NCBI RefSeq assembly: GCF_030815485.1
Contig: NZ_JAUSWV010000002.1
Coordinates: 5,456,001 to 5,520,000 of the forward strand
Length of the DNA: 64,000 bases
Direction of reading: 5' to 3'
DNA from: Streptomyces rishiriensis
GTDB taxonomy: Bacteria > Actinomycetota > Actinomycetes > Streptomycetales > Streptomycetaceae
Part shown: positions 39,493-48,169 of the stretch, one piece after another
Numbering within the stretch: position 1 is the stretch's first letter
Layout: each line of letters starts with the position of its first letter
Made by a program: the position numbers and the translations under genes
The notes under the pieces: model-generated
What the model was told of the DNA's origin: nothing
Seen by the model: only the letters and a program-made list of their open reading frames with translations
Database searches by the model: none

Positions 39493-42141
39493 GTGAGCGA
39501 GATACCAGCGAAGGCCACGGAGTCCGAGGACCCGTCGGGCGGCGCGAGGGCGAAGGCCGCGGGTGCGCTCGCCGCCGACGCCCCGCACGGCCTCGCCGAC
39601 GCCCCGGGCGAGGCGGCGACGCCCGGTGACGCCATGTGGCAGAGCAGTCCGCCCGGTTCGATCTACGACTACATCAAGGTCGCCTCGTTCTCGATCGGCC
39701 CCGACGGTCTCGTCGACCAGTGGAGCCTGCGCGCCGAGCAGATCTTCGGCATCCCCGCAGACCGGGCCGTCGGCATGGACCCGATCGACGCCTTCGTCGA
39801 CCCCGACCTGCGCGAACGCGGCCAGCGCAAGATGGCGGAGATCCTCGACGGGCGGGAGTGGACCGGTGTGGTCCCGTTCCGGATGCCGGACCCGGCGCCC
39901 GGCGGCGACCGCGGTGAGCAGGGCCTCGCCGAGGTCTACGTCATGCCGACGCGCAGCCTGGACGGCGAGAAGGCCGCCGTGTGCATCGTCGTCGACGTCC
40001 GCACGCTCCGCAGCATCGAGACCGACCTCGCCGCCTCGCAGGCCATTTTCGGCCAATCCCCGTTCGGCTTTCTGCTGATCGACCCCGACCTGCGCGTGCG
40101 CCGCGCCAATCACCGGTTCGCCTCGATCTTCGGCGGCACCCCCGACGACCACCGCGGCAAGGGCGTCCACGACTACCTGCCCCGGCCCGAGGCCGACCGG
40201 GTCAGCGCGACGCTGCGCAGGGTCCTCGAGACCGGCGACTCCATCACGGACATGCACGTCACCGGTTACGTCCCGGGCTCCGACGAGCGCCGGCACTGGT
40301 CGGTCAACCTCTACCGCGTGCACAGCGGCACCGGGAGGCCCATCGGCGTCGCCTGGCTCGGCACCGACATCACCGCCCGCCGGGCCGCGGCCCGCGAGGC
40401 CGCCGCGGCCCGGCGCAATCTCGCCCTGCTGAACGAGGCGGGCGCCCGCATAGGGAACTCCCTCGACCTCGAGACGACCGCGCGCGAACTCCTCGACGTC
40501 GTCGTGCCCGGCTTCTGCGATCTCGCCACCGTGGACCTCTACCAGGGCCTCCTGGCCGGCGACGAGACCCCGCCCGGTCTCGCCGACGGCAGTGCCGAAC
40601 TGCGCCGGGTGGCCTTCTCCTCGGCCGTCTCCGACGCCCCCTTCGCCGGCACCGGCGCGCCCGTCGCGGTCGGCGCGGTCCACCACTTCCCGTTCAACTC
40701 GCCCTGCGCGGACGCCCTGCGCACCGCCCGCCCGCGGGCGGTGCCCGGCGAGGAGGGTGGTCTCGTGCACTCCACCCTCGCCGTCCCGATGGTCGCCCAC
40801 GACACCGTCGTCGGCCTCGCGCAGTTCTCCCGGACGAAGGGCAGCGAGCCGTTCGGCGACCGGGACCGCGATCTGGCCGTGGAACTGGCGGCGCGGGCGG
40901 CGGTCTGTATCGACAACGCGCGTCTGTACCGGCGCGAGCACGAGCGGGCGCTGATGCTGCAGCGGTCGCTGCTGCCGCCCGGCGACCCGGTGGCCTCGGG
41001 CCTGGACATCGCCTGCCGCTACCTCCCCGGCAACGTGTCCATGGGGCGCCCCAGCGAGGTCGGCGGCGACTGGTTCGACGTCATCGAACTGCCCGGCCAC
41101 CGCACGGCGCTGGTGGTGGGCGACGTCATGGGCCGCGGTCTGCGGGCGGCGGTCGCGATGGGCGAACTGCGCACGGCCGTCCGCACGCTGGCGCTGCTGG
41201 ACCTGGAACCGGCCGAGGTCCTCTCCGCGCTGGACGAGATCGCGCGGGGCCTCGGTACCCCGGGAGGCGTGCAGCAGGCCACCCGGGCCGCCCGCCGCCC
41301 CCGTGAGGCGGACCTGTCCGAGGTGTACCTCGCGACGTGTGTGTACGCGGTCTACGACTCGGTGACCCGGCGCTGCACCTTCGCCAACGCCGGCCATCTG
41401 CCCCCGGTGCTCGTCGAACCCGGTGAGCCGGCGCTGATGCTCGACGTGCCGCCCGGCATGCCGCTCGGCGTGGGCGGGGAGCCCTTCGAGGAGGTGGAGG
41501 TCGAGCTCCCCGAAGGCGCCCTGCTGGCGCTCTACACGGACGGACTGGTCGAATCGCGCGACCACCCGCTGGACGAGGGCCTCAACGCGTTCGTAGGAGC
41601 CCTCACCGACCCCTCCGCCCCCCTGGAGGACGTCTGCGACCACGTCCTGAACACCCTCGACTCACACCACGGCGAGGACGACATCGCCCTGCTGATGGCC
41701 CGCGTACAGGGCCTGCCCGTCGACTCGGTCGGCGACTGGACCCTGCCGCGCGAACCGCGCAGCGTGGGCCGGGCCCGGGAGTTCGCCCGCGGCCAGTTGC
41801 TCTCCTGGGATCTCGAACCCCTCGTCGACACGACGGAACTGCTGGTCAGCGAGCTGGTCACCAACGCCCTGCGGTACGGCGAGGGCGAGATCAGACTGCG
41901 GCTGCTTCTCGACCGCACGCTGGTCTGCGAAGTCTGGGACGCGGGCCTCGTCCAGCCGCGCCGCCGCCGTGCCCGGGACACCGACGAGGGCGGCCGGGGC
42001 CTCCAGCTCGTGGGCCTGCTGTCGGCGGCCTGGGGCTCGCGTCGCACTCCGCGCGGCAAGACGGTGTGGTTCGAGCTTCCGCTGCCGGACGGCGAGACGG
42101 GCTTGGCGGACCCGGCGGAGGCATTGCTCAGCCTCTTCTGA
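39493..42141 (+). CDS. PAS-PAS-GAF-SpoIIE phosphatase with C-terminal ATPase domain
   Basis: This 882-residue multidomain signalling protein has a PAS domain (about 57-175, IYDYIKVASFSIGPDGLVDQ), a second PAS (about 177-305, SQAIFGQSPFGFLLIDPD), a GAF domain (about 309-480, with CIDNARLY at its end) and a SpoIIE/PP2C phosphatase (about 485-735, RSLLPP, EVGGDWFDVI, VVGDVMGRGLRAA, FANAGHLPP, GEDDIALL). It ends in an RsbW-like ATP-binding domain (about 750-870, LLVSELVTNALRYG, GKTVWFEL). Such proteins combine kinase and phosphatase for anti-anti-sigma control. GTG 39493 is supported by GGAGGGG 14 to 20 bases upstream. Confidence 0.9.
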   Translation: MSEIPAKATESEDPSGGARAKAAGALAADAPHGLADAPGEAATPGDAMWQSSPPGSIYDYIKVASFSIGPDGLVDQWSLRAEQIFGIPADRAVGMDPIDAFVDPDLRERGQRKMAEILDGREWTGVVPFRMPDPAPGGDRGEQGLAEVYVMPTRSLDGEKAAVCIVVDVRTLRSIETDLAASQAIFGQSPFGFLLIDPDLRVRRANHRFASIFGGTPDDHRGKGVHDYLPRPEADRVSATLRRVLETGDSITDMHVTGYVPGSDERRHWSVNLYRVHSGTGRPIGVAWLGTDITARRAAAREAAAARRNLALLNEAGARIGNSLDLETTARELLDVVVPGFCDLATVDLYQGLLAGDETPPGLADGSAELRRVAFSSAVSDAPFAGTGAPVAVGAVHHFPFNSPCADALRTARPRAVPGEEGGLVHSTLAVPMVAHDTVVGLAQFSRTKGSEPFGDRDRDLAVELAARAAVCIDNARLYRREHERALMLQRSLLPPGDPVASGLDIACRYLPGNVSMGRPSEVGGDWFDVIELPGHRTALVVGDVMGRGLRAAVAMGELRTAVRTLALLDLEPAEVLSALDEIARGLGTPGGVQQATRAARRPREADLSEVYLATCVYAVYDSVTRRCTFANAGHLPPVLVEPGEPALMLDVPPGMPLGVGGEPFEEVEVELPEGALLALYTDGLVESRDHPLDEGLNAFVGALTDPSAPLEDVCDHVLNTLDSHHGEDDIALLMARVQGLPVDSVGDWTLPREPRSVGRAREFARGQLLSWDLEPLVDTTELLVSELVTNALRYGEGEIRLRLLLDRTLVCEVWDAGLVQPRRRRARDTDEGGRGLQLVGLLSAAWGSRRTPRGKTVWFELPLPDGETGLADPAEALLSLF

Positions 42142-42205
42142 ACCCCCTCCGGGCGCCGACCCGCCCATAGCCCGCTGCGTGGCCTTCCCGGGAACGGCCG
42201 ACGTT

Positions 42206-43876
42206 TCACGCGGTGCCCGGCCGCGCCCGTGCGGGTCGCGCCGGGCCGGCGTAGCCCGCGGGCGTCCCGTCCTCGGGATCCTCGGCCGGGACGATGCCAC
42301 CGAGCACGGCCCCGCCGGTGCCGGCCGTCTGCAGGGCGCCGACGGTACCCACGTACGGGTTGCCGTGCGCGCGCACGTCGAGTTCGGCCAGCTCCCGGGC
42401 CTCCAGCGCGAGGACGTCGGCGGGTGGACGGTCCGCCGGGTCACCCGTCGCGAGGAGCCGTTCCGCCTCCGCCAGCCGGGTGCGCGCGGTGGCGCCGACC
42501 GCGCCCCGGTGTGTCGCGACGAAGTCGGCCGCGGCGGCGGTGGCGGTGCGGGCGGTGATCAGAGCGGCGGCCGGCAGTACCCCGGCGCGCCCCGAGGCGA
42601 CCGGCGCGGTGGCCCGTACGACGCGACGCAGCATCCCGACCGGATCCGCGGGCTGACCGCCGGTCAACTCCTGCCGGATGGAGCCGAGCACGGCGTCGGC
42701 GTGGAGCAGCCGGGCCTGGAACGCGCCCGGGCTCGTCCCGGCGGCACCGCGCGGCCCGAGGCGGGGTCCGGCCGCGGGTGAGGCCGCCGGCCCTGGGTCC
42801 GGCCGGGGCCGTGCGGACGGGTCTTCCTGTCGTCTGGCCCGCGCCAGCTCCACCTCCGCCCCCGTGAGGGCGGCCGGCACGGTCTGCTCGGCCGACCGCA
42901 GCTCCGCGGCCAGCCGGTCGACGCCCGAGACGAACACGGCGGCCTGGGCGACGGCGCCCTCGGCGGCGCGCAGATGCCGGGCCGCCCGCTCCGACCGCCC
43001 CGCATCGGCGGACTGCCGGGCCTGGTTCAGCCGGACGGTGGCGAAAAGGAGACGGTCCTTGGCCTGCTCGACGCTCCCGGTGACCGAGGCGGTGGCCGTC
43101 GGCGCGTAACGCTCCCGGAGTTCCGCCAGAACCGCTTCCGAGGCCCCTGCACGCCCCGCCAGCTCCCGGAACCGGCTCTCGGCGGCCCCCAGCGCCTCGC
43201 CCAGCCCCTGTTCCAGTCCCCGCAGCCGCCCGAACTCCGCGGCCACGGAGTCCAGCCGCCGTCCGGCCTCCGCACACCGTCCGAGGATCCCGGCCAGCGC
43301 GTGCTCGCGGGCCGCCTCCTCCGTCGGCACCCCCTCGTCGTACCGCTGCCGCATCCGGAAGGCGGCGGCGAGTTCGGTCTCCGCCTCGCGGACGGCCCGC
43401 CGGAAGGCCGCCGCCTCCTCCGCAGGGCACAGCGCCTCGGCGAAGCCGAGCTCGGTACGCGCCGCCCGGACCCGGTTGTCGGCCCCGACCAGCGCCCCGC
43501 AGGCCTGTTCGTCGAGGGCGGCGAGGGGCGGCGACGACTTCGCCTGCGGCGCGCCGCCGACTCCGCCGGGAGTCGTCCGAACACGGGTGCGCCGGACGCG
43601 CCGCAGGTACCCGTACCCGGCGATCGCTCCGGCCGCGCCGACCGCCACCAGCGGCAGCACCAGATCGACGGTCGACCGCTCGTCGTCCTCGGCCGCTGCG
43701 GCGCTCGCGCCGGGCGCCGGGTTCTTGATCGCAACCGGAGCGTCGCCACCCGACGTCATCCCTGGCAACACCAGCCACACGACCCCGACCGCACCGCCCA
43801 GCACGGCATGCGCAACCCGCACGGATATGTGCGACGTGGCACGCCGCGGCCGGCCCCGGAGCAAGGAAGAGGTCAC
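42206..43876 (-). CDS. Membrane coiled-coil protein related to the C-terminal part of TPM-domain proteins
   Basis: The likely 556-residue product starts at GTG 43876, where a TACGCT -10 hexamer stands 7 bases upstream; the longer frame to 44230 only adds antisense of a repeat. It has an N-terminal signal or anchor helix (HAVLGGAVGVVWLVLPG), a second helix (VLPLVAVGAAGAIAGYGYL) and then a long alpha-helical region (LDEQACGALVGADNRVRAAR, FRMRQRYDE, RLRGLEQGL). The last part matches the part that follows the TPM phosphatase-like domain in Streptomyces envelope proteins. The TPM domain itself is missing between the two helices. Function unknown. Confidence 0.65.
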   Translation of the reverse strand: MTSSLLRGRPRRATSHISVRVAHAVLGGAVGVVWLVLPGMTSGGDAPVAIKNPAPGASAAAAEDDERSTVDLVLPLVAVGAAGAIAGYGYLRRVRRTRVRTTPGGVGGAPQAKSSPPLAALDEQACGALVGADNRVRAARTELGFAEALCPAEEAAAFRRAVREAETELAAAFRMRQRYDEGVPTEEAAREHALAGILGRCAEAGRRLDSVAAEFGRLRGLEQGLGEALGAAESRFRELAGRAGASEAVLAELRERYAPTATASVTGSVEQAKDRLLFATVRLNQARQSADAGRSERAARHLRAAEGAVAQAAVFVSGVDRLAAELRSAEQTVPAALTGAEVELARARRQEDPSARPRPDPGPAASPAAGPRLGPRGAAGTSPGAFQARLLHADAVLGSIRQELTGGQPADPVGMLRRVVRATAPVASGRAGVLPAAALITARTATAAAADFVATHRGAVGATARTRLAEAERLLATGDPADRPPADVLALEARELAELDVRAHGNPYVGTVGALQTAGTGGAVLGGIVPAEDPEDGTPAGYAGPARPARARPGTA

Positions 43877-43889
43877 ATTTGGGAGCGTA
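43877..43889 (-). promoter_or_regulatory. Predicted leaderless promoter of the coiled-coil membrane gene
   Basis: On the minus strand TACGCT (43884-43889) lies 7 bases before the GTG at 43876 with no ribosome-binding site. It lies within the 95-base gap to the divergent GH18-like gene. Confidence 0.4.
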
Positions 43890-43971
43890 TGGCCGCGATT
43901 ACGGCAACGCGACCGGGATGCACCCGACACGGGGCCGGTGGGAAGGAACAACACGCGAGGGGGGAACCGCG

Positions 43972-45381
43972 ATGGAACGGCCACCGGGTCGGACGGAGAA
44001 CAAGACGGGGACCGGGACCGGGACGACCGAGACGGGGACCGGGACGGGGATGGAGACCGAGACGGAGTCGGGGACCGGGACCGGGACCGGGACGGGGACG
44101 GGGACGGGGACCGAGACCGGGACGGGGACCGGGACCGAGACCGGGGCGGGGACCGAGTCGAAGCCGAAGCCGGAGAAGAAGCGGGAGAGGGAGCGGGAGA
44201 GGGAGACGGAGGGGAAGTCACCGGCAGCACCGGGGGCGGGGGAGGCGTCGGCCGAGGGCGTCGCGGCGGGCGGCGAAAGGGCCGGGGGTGGTGCCGGTGG
44301 ATCGGGGGATGCCGGTGGCGCCGAGGGGAACGGCACGGGCGGCGATCCCGGCACCGGGACGGTCCGTCGGCGCGGGCGTCGCGGACGGCTGGTGCGTCGC
44401 ACCGGCCTCGCCCTGGTCCTGCTCCTCCTCGTCCCGGTCCTCGCCGCCGAGACCGCCCTTCGCGTGAACTATCTGGGCGACCTCGCCGACGGCACGTACA
44501 CCCGCGGCAAGGACGCCATCTGGCTGGGCCACGCCTGGGTGGACGGCCGCAAGACCGACGCCGACGTCAAGGCCCTGGCCGGCCGTCTCGGAGACACCGG
44601 CATCCGCGACCTGTACGTCCACGCCGGCCCCCTGGAGCACGACGGCACGCTCCCCGCGTCCGCGTACGCGGGCGCGGGCCGCTTCATAGCCGCGATCCAC
44701 CGGGAATCCCCGAAGCTCCGCGTCCAGGCCTGGCTCGGTGACGTGCTCGCCACCGAGAGCCCGAACGGCATGCGGCTGGAGCGGGCGGGGACCCGTGCCG
44801 CGGTCGTGCGGTCCACCCGGGAGATCCTCGCCGCGGGCTTCCAGGGCGCCCACTTCGACCTCGAGCCGCTCCACTCCGGCGACGGCGACTACCTCGGCCT
44901 CCTGGACGACCTGCGCGCCGTCACCAGGGCGCGGCACGCCCAACTCTCCGTCGCCGCCCACCAGATCGATCCGGTGCCCGGCTTCCACTCCTTCTGGGGC
45001 ACGACCACCGGCCACCCCAAGTGGTGGTCGCAGAAGTTCTTCGGCGAGGTCGCCCGTCGCGTCGACCAGATCGCCGTGATGTCGTACGACACCATGCAGC
45101 CGCTGCAGAGCACGTACGGCGGTTACGTCGCCCAGCAGACCTCGCTCGCCCTGGAGGTCACCCCGGCCTCCACCGACCTCCTGATGGGCCTGCCCTTCTA
45201 CCACGAGAACCGGTTCGGCCACTGGAATCACGCCGAGACCGTCGCCGCCGCCGTCCGGGGCGTGCGGCTGGGGCTGTCCCGCACGGACGCGGACCGCCAG
45301 AACTTCGGCGTCGCGGCGTACGTGGACTTCGCGGCCACCGAGCAGGACTGGACGTCGTACGAGAACGGCTGGGTCCGGTAG
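43972..45381 (+). CDS. Membrane-anchored GH18-like protein with Thr-Gly repeat tail
   Basis: This is a 469-residue protein. Residues 1-135 are a low-complexity cytoplasmic region with a long Thr-Gly repeat (encoded by 44004-44158), then a Lys/Glu/Arg-rich patch and a Gly-rich stretch. One transmembrane helix lies at about 143-162 (LALVLLLLVPVLAAETAL). The rest is extracellular and barrel-like: WLGHAWVDGRK, then AHFDLEPL with Glu298 in the position of the GH18 catalytic acid, and AVMSYDT. This suggests a chitinase-fold glycoside hydrolase or an inactive relative. The start at 43972 follows GAGGGGGA. Confidence 0.7.
   Translation: MERPPGRTENKTGTGTGTTETGTGTGMETETESGTGTGTGTGTGTGTETGTGTGTETGAGTESKPKPEKKRERERERETEGKSPAAPGAGEASAEGVAAGGERAGGGAGGSGDAGGAEGNGTGGDPGTGTVRRRGRRGRLVRRTGLALVLLLLVPVLAAETALRVNYLGDLADGTYTRGKDAIWLGHAWVDGRKTDADVKALAGRLGDTGIRDLYVHAGPLEHDGTLPASAYAGAGRFIAAIHRESPKLRVQAWLGDVLATESPNGMRLERAGTRAAVVRSTREILAAGFQGAHFDLEPLHSGDGDYLGLLDDLRAVTRARHAQLSVAAHQIDPVPGFHSFWGTTTGHPKWWSQKFFGEVARRVDQIAVMSYDTMQPLQSTYGGYVAQQTSLALEVTPASTDLLMGLPFYHENRFGHWNHAETVAAAVRGVRLGLSRTDADRQNFGVAAYVDFAATEQDWTSYENGWVR
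44004..44158 (+). repeat. In-frame hexanucleotide repeat tract (GGGACC/GGGACG)
   Basis: About 155 bases of GGGAC(C/G) units, some altered to GAGAC(C/G), encode alternating Thr-Gly and Thr-Glu in the GH18-like gene. A six-base period keeps the frame, so length changes by whole units would be tolerated. The opposite strand reads as an open Ser/Pro/Arg tract. Confidence 0.85.
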
Positions 45382-45438
45382 CCCGTGGGCATGTCGCGGC
45401 CGTCACGACCCGGCGCGCGCCCCGGCCGCCCCCGGCGT

Positions 45439-46209
45439 CTACGACGAGCGCCTCCTGATCTTCGACCCCAGCCACACCAGCGGGTCGTACTTGCGGTCGA
45501 TCACCCGTTCCTTGAGGGGGATCAACGCGTTGTCCGTGATCTTGATGCCCTCTGGGCAGACCTCCGTGCAGCACTTGGTGATGTTGCAGTAGCCGAGGCC
45601 GTGTTCGTCCTGGGCCGTGCGCCCACGGTCCAGGCCGCTCTCCCCGGCCGCGTCCAGCGGGTGCATGTCCAGTTCGGCGACGCGCATGAGGAAGCGGGGC
45701 CCCGCGAACGCCGTCTTGTTCTCCTCGTGGTCGCGGACGACATGGCAGGTGTCCTGGCACAGGAAGCACTCGATGCACTTGCGGAACTCCTGCGGACGGT
45801 CCACGTCCTCCTGGAACATCCGGTACTCGCCGGGGCCGACCCCTTCGGGCGGCACGAACGCCGGGACCTCCCTCGCCTTCCGGTAGTTGAAGCCGACGTC
45901 GGTGACGAGATCCCGGATCACCGGGAAGGCGCGCAGCGGCGTGACGGTGATCGTCTCCTCGCGGTCGAACACCGACATACGGGTCATGCACAGCAGCCGG
46001 GGCCGCCCGTTGATCTCCGCGGAGCACGAACCGCACTTGCCGGCCTTGCAGTTCCAGCGGACGGCGAGATCAGGGACCTGGGTGGACTGGAGGCGGTGGA
46101 TGATGTCCAGGACCACCTCGCCGTCGTGGACCTCGACCTCGAAGTCCTTGAGGCCGCCGCCCTCGATGTCGCCCCGCCACACCCGGAACCGGGCCTGGTA
46201 GCTGCTCAT
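45439..46209 (-). CDS. sdhB: Succinate dehydrogenase/fumarate reductase iron-sulfur subunit
   Basis: This 256-residue iron-sulfur subunit has the [2Fe-2S] motif CKAGKCGSC...C near the N-terminus, then CIECFLCQDTCH and CCTEVCPEGI for the [4Fe-4S] and [3Fe-4S] clusters. It passes electrons from the flavoprotein to the membrane subunit. The start ATG overlaps the flavoprotein stop by ATGA, so translation is coupled. Gene order anchor, flavoprotein, iron-sulfur and the sequence type resemble the mycobacterial Sdh1 enzyme rather than canonical SdhCDAB. It is convergent with the GH18-like gene. Confidence 0.93.
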   Translation of the reverse strand: MSSYQARFRVWRGDIEGGGLKDFEVEVHDGEVVLDIIHRLQSTQVPDLAVRWNCKAGKCGSCSAEINGRPRLLCMTRMSVFDREETITVTPLRAFPVIRDLVTDVGFNYRKAREVPAFVPPEGVGPGEYRMFQEDVDRPQEFRKCIECFLCQDTCHVVRDHEENKTAFAGPRFLMRVAELDMHPLDAAGESGLDRGRTAQDEHGLGYCNITKCCTEVCPEGIKITDNALIPLKERVIDRKYDPLVWLGSKIRRRSS

Positions 46210-48152
46210 TCGTACAGCTCCTCTTCGGTGAGGTACTTCACCAGCTCCTCCTTCTCGAAGAGGGCGAGCAGGTCGGGGCGGATGGGTTCGGTGTTCTCGC
46301 GGGTGAGGGCGATCCGGCCGCGGGCGGGGTCCGTCGCCGCCCGGACCCCGGTGGAGTCCGCCGGTGCGCACAGCAGGTTGACGTTGCGCCACGCGCGGTC
46401 CATCGCCGGATGGTCCTCGCGGGTGTGCCCGCCGCGCGACTCGGTGCGTTCCAGTGCCGCCCGGGCCACGCACTCGCTGACCAGCAGCATGTTCCGCAGG
46501 TCGAGCGCCAGGTGCCAGCCGGGGTTGAACTGCCGGTGCCCCTCGACCCCGGCCCGCTGCGCCCGTACCCGCAGCTCGGCCAGCTTCTCGAGGGCGTGTT
46601 CCATCTCGCCCTCCCGGCGGATGATGCCGACCAGGTCGTTCATGGTCTGCTGGAGTTCCTGATGGAGGGTGTACGGGTTCTCCGGCGCGTGGCCGGCCGG
46701 GTCCCCGGGGCCCTGGGGTCCCTCCGCGGAGAACGGTCGCAGCGCCTCCGCGGCCGCCGCGTCGACCTGCTCGTCGTCCACCGCCGGCCGTGTCGGTCCG
46801 AGGTCCGCGGTGTACCGCGCCGCGTGCAGTCCCGCCCGGCGGCCGAACACCAGCAGGTCCGAGAGCGAGTTGCCGCCGAGCCGGTTGGAGCCGTGCATGC
46901 CGCCGGCCACCTCGCCGGCCGCGAACAGTCCCGGCACCCCGCGGGCGGCCGCCGTCTCGGAGTCGACCGCGATACCGCCCATCACGTAGTGACAGGTCGG
47001 TCCGACCTCCATGGCCTCCGCCGTGATGTCGACGTCGGCCAGCTCCTTGAACTGGTGGTACATGGAGGGCAGCCGGCGCTTGATGACCTCGGCGGGCATC
47101 CGCGTCGACACGTCCAGGAAGACCCCGCCGTGCGGGGAGCCGCGTCCGGCCTTCACCTCCGAGTTGATGGCGCGGGCCACCTCGTCACGCGGGAGCAGTT
47201 CCGGCGGCCGCCGGTTGTGCTCCGGGTCCTCGTACCAGCGGTCGCCCTCCTCCTCCGACTCGGCGTACTTCTCCTTGAAGACGTCCGGGACGTAGTCGAA
47301 CATGAACCGCTTGCCCTCGGAGTTCCTCAGCACTCCGCCGTCGCCGCGCACCGACTCGGTGACGAGGATGCCCTTCACCGACGGCGGCCAGACCATGCCC
47401 GTCGGGTGGAACTGCACGAACTCCATGTTGAGCAGCGGGGCGCCGGCGAGCAGGGCCAGCGCGTGGCCGTCGCCCGTGTACTCCCACGAGTTCGACGTGA
47501 CCTTGAAGGACTTGCCGATGCCGCCCGTCGCGATCACCACGGCGGGCGCCCGCAGGACGAAGAAGCGGCCGCTCTCGCGCTCGTAGGCGAAGACCCCGCT
47601 CACCCGTGAGCCGTCCTTGAGGACGCGGGTGACCGTGCACTCCTGGAAGACCTTCAGCCGGGACTCGTAGTCGCCGCTCTCGCGGTGGTCCTCCTGCTGG
47701 AGCGCGACGATCTTCTGCTGGAGCGTGCGGATCAGCTCCAGGCCCGTCCGGTCGCCGACGTGCGCGAGGCGCGGGTACTCGTGGCCGCCGAAGTTGCGCT
47801 GGGAGATCCGGCCGTCCTTGGTGCGGTCGAAGAGGGCGCCCCAGGTCTCCAGCTCCCACACCCGGTCCGGGGCCTCCTGGGCGTGCAGCTCGGCCATCCG
47901 CCACTGGTTGAGGAACTTGCCGCCGCGCAGCGTGTCGCGGAAGTGGACCTGCCAGTTGTCGTGCTCGTTGGCGTTGGCCATCGCCGCCGCGATGCCGCCC
48001 TCGGCCATCACCGTGTGCGCCTTGCCGAACAGCGACTTGCAGATGACGGCGGTGCGGGCGCCGCGTTCGCGCGCCTCGATGGCGGCACGCAGTCCGGCGC
48101 CTCCCGCGCCGACCACGACGACGTCCCACTCCTGGCGGTCGACCACGGACAT
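46206..48152 (-). CDS. sdhA: Succinate dehydrogenase/fumarate reductase flavoprotein subunit
   Basis: This 648-residue FAD protein has the dinucleotide fold WDVVVVGAGGAGLRAAIEA at its start. The FAD-attachment and active-site region is KAHTVMAEGGIAAAM, followed by NMEFVQFHPTGM and the arginine-rich VTESVRGDGGVLRN. A GLFAAGEVAGGMHGSNRLGG segment and a long helical C-terminal domain complete it. It oxidises succinate to fumarate. The start at 48152 is chosen because the Rossmann fold begins a few residues later. It is second in the operon, 17 bases after the membrane subunit. Confidence 0.95.
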   Translation of the reverse strand: MSVVDRQEWDVVVVGAGGAGLRAAIEARERGARTAVICKSLFGKAHTVMAEGGIAAAMANANEHDNWQVHFRDTLRGGKFLNQWRMAELHAQEAPDRVWELETWGALFDRTKDGRISQRNFGGHEYPRLAHVGDRTGLELIRTLQQKIVALQQEDHRESGDYESRLKVFQECTVTRVLKDGSRVSGVFAYERESGRFFVLRAPAVVIATGGIGKSFKVTSNSWEYTGDGHALALLAGAPLLNMEFVQFHPTGMVWPPSVKGILVTESVRGDGGVLRNSEGKRFMFDYVPDVFKEKYAESEEEGDRWYEDPEHNRRPPELLPRDEVARAINSEVKAGRGSPHGGVFLDVSTRMPAEVIKRRLPSMYHQFKELADVDITAEAMEVGPTCHYVMGGIAVDSETAAARGVPGLFAAGEVAGGMHGSNRLGGNSLSDLLVFGRRAGLHAARYTADLGPTRPAVDDEQVDAAAAEALRPFSAEGPQGPGDPAGHAPENPYTLHQELQQTMNDLVGIIRREGEMEHALEKLAELRVRAQRAGVEGHRQFNPGWHLALDLRNMLLVSECVARAALERTESRGGHTREDHPAMDRAWRNVNLLCAPADSTGVRAATDPARGRIALTRENTEPIRPDLLALFEKEELVKYLTEEELYE

Positions 48153-48169
48153 CAGCGAGCCCCACTCAT

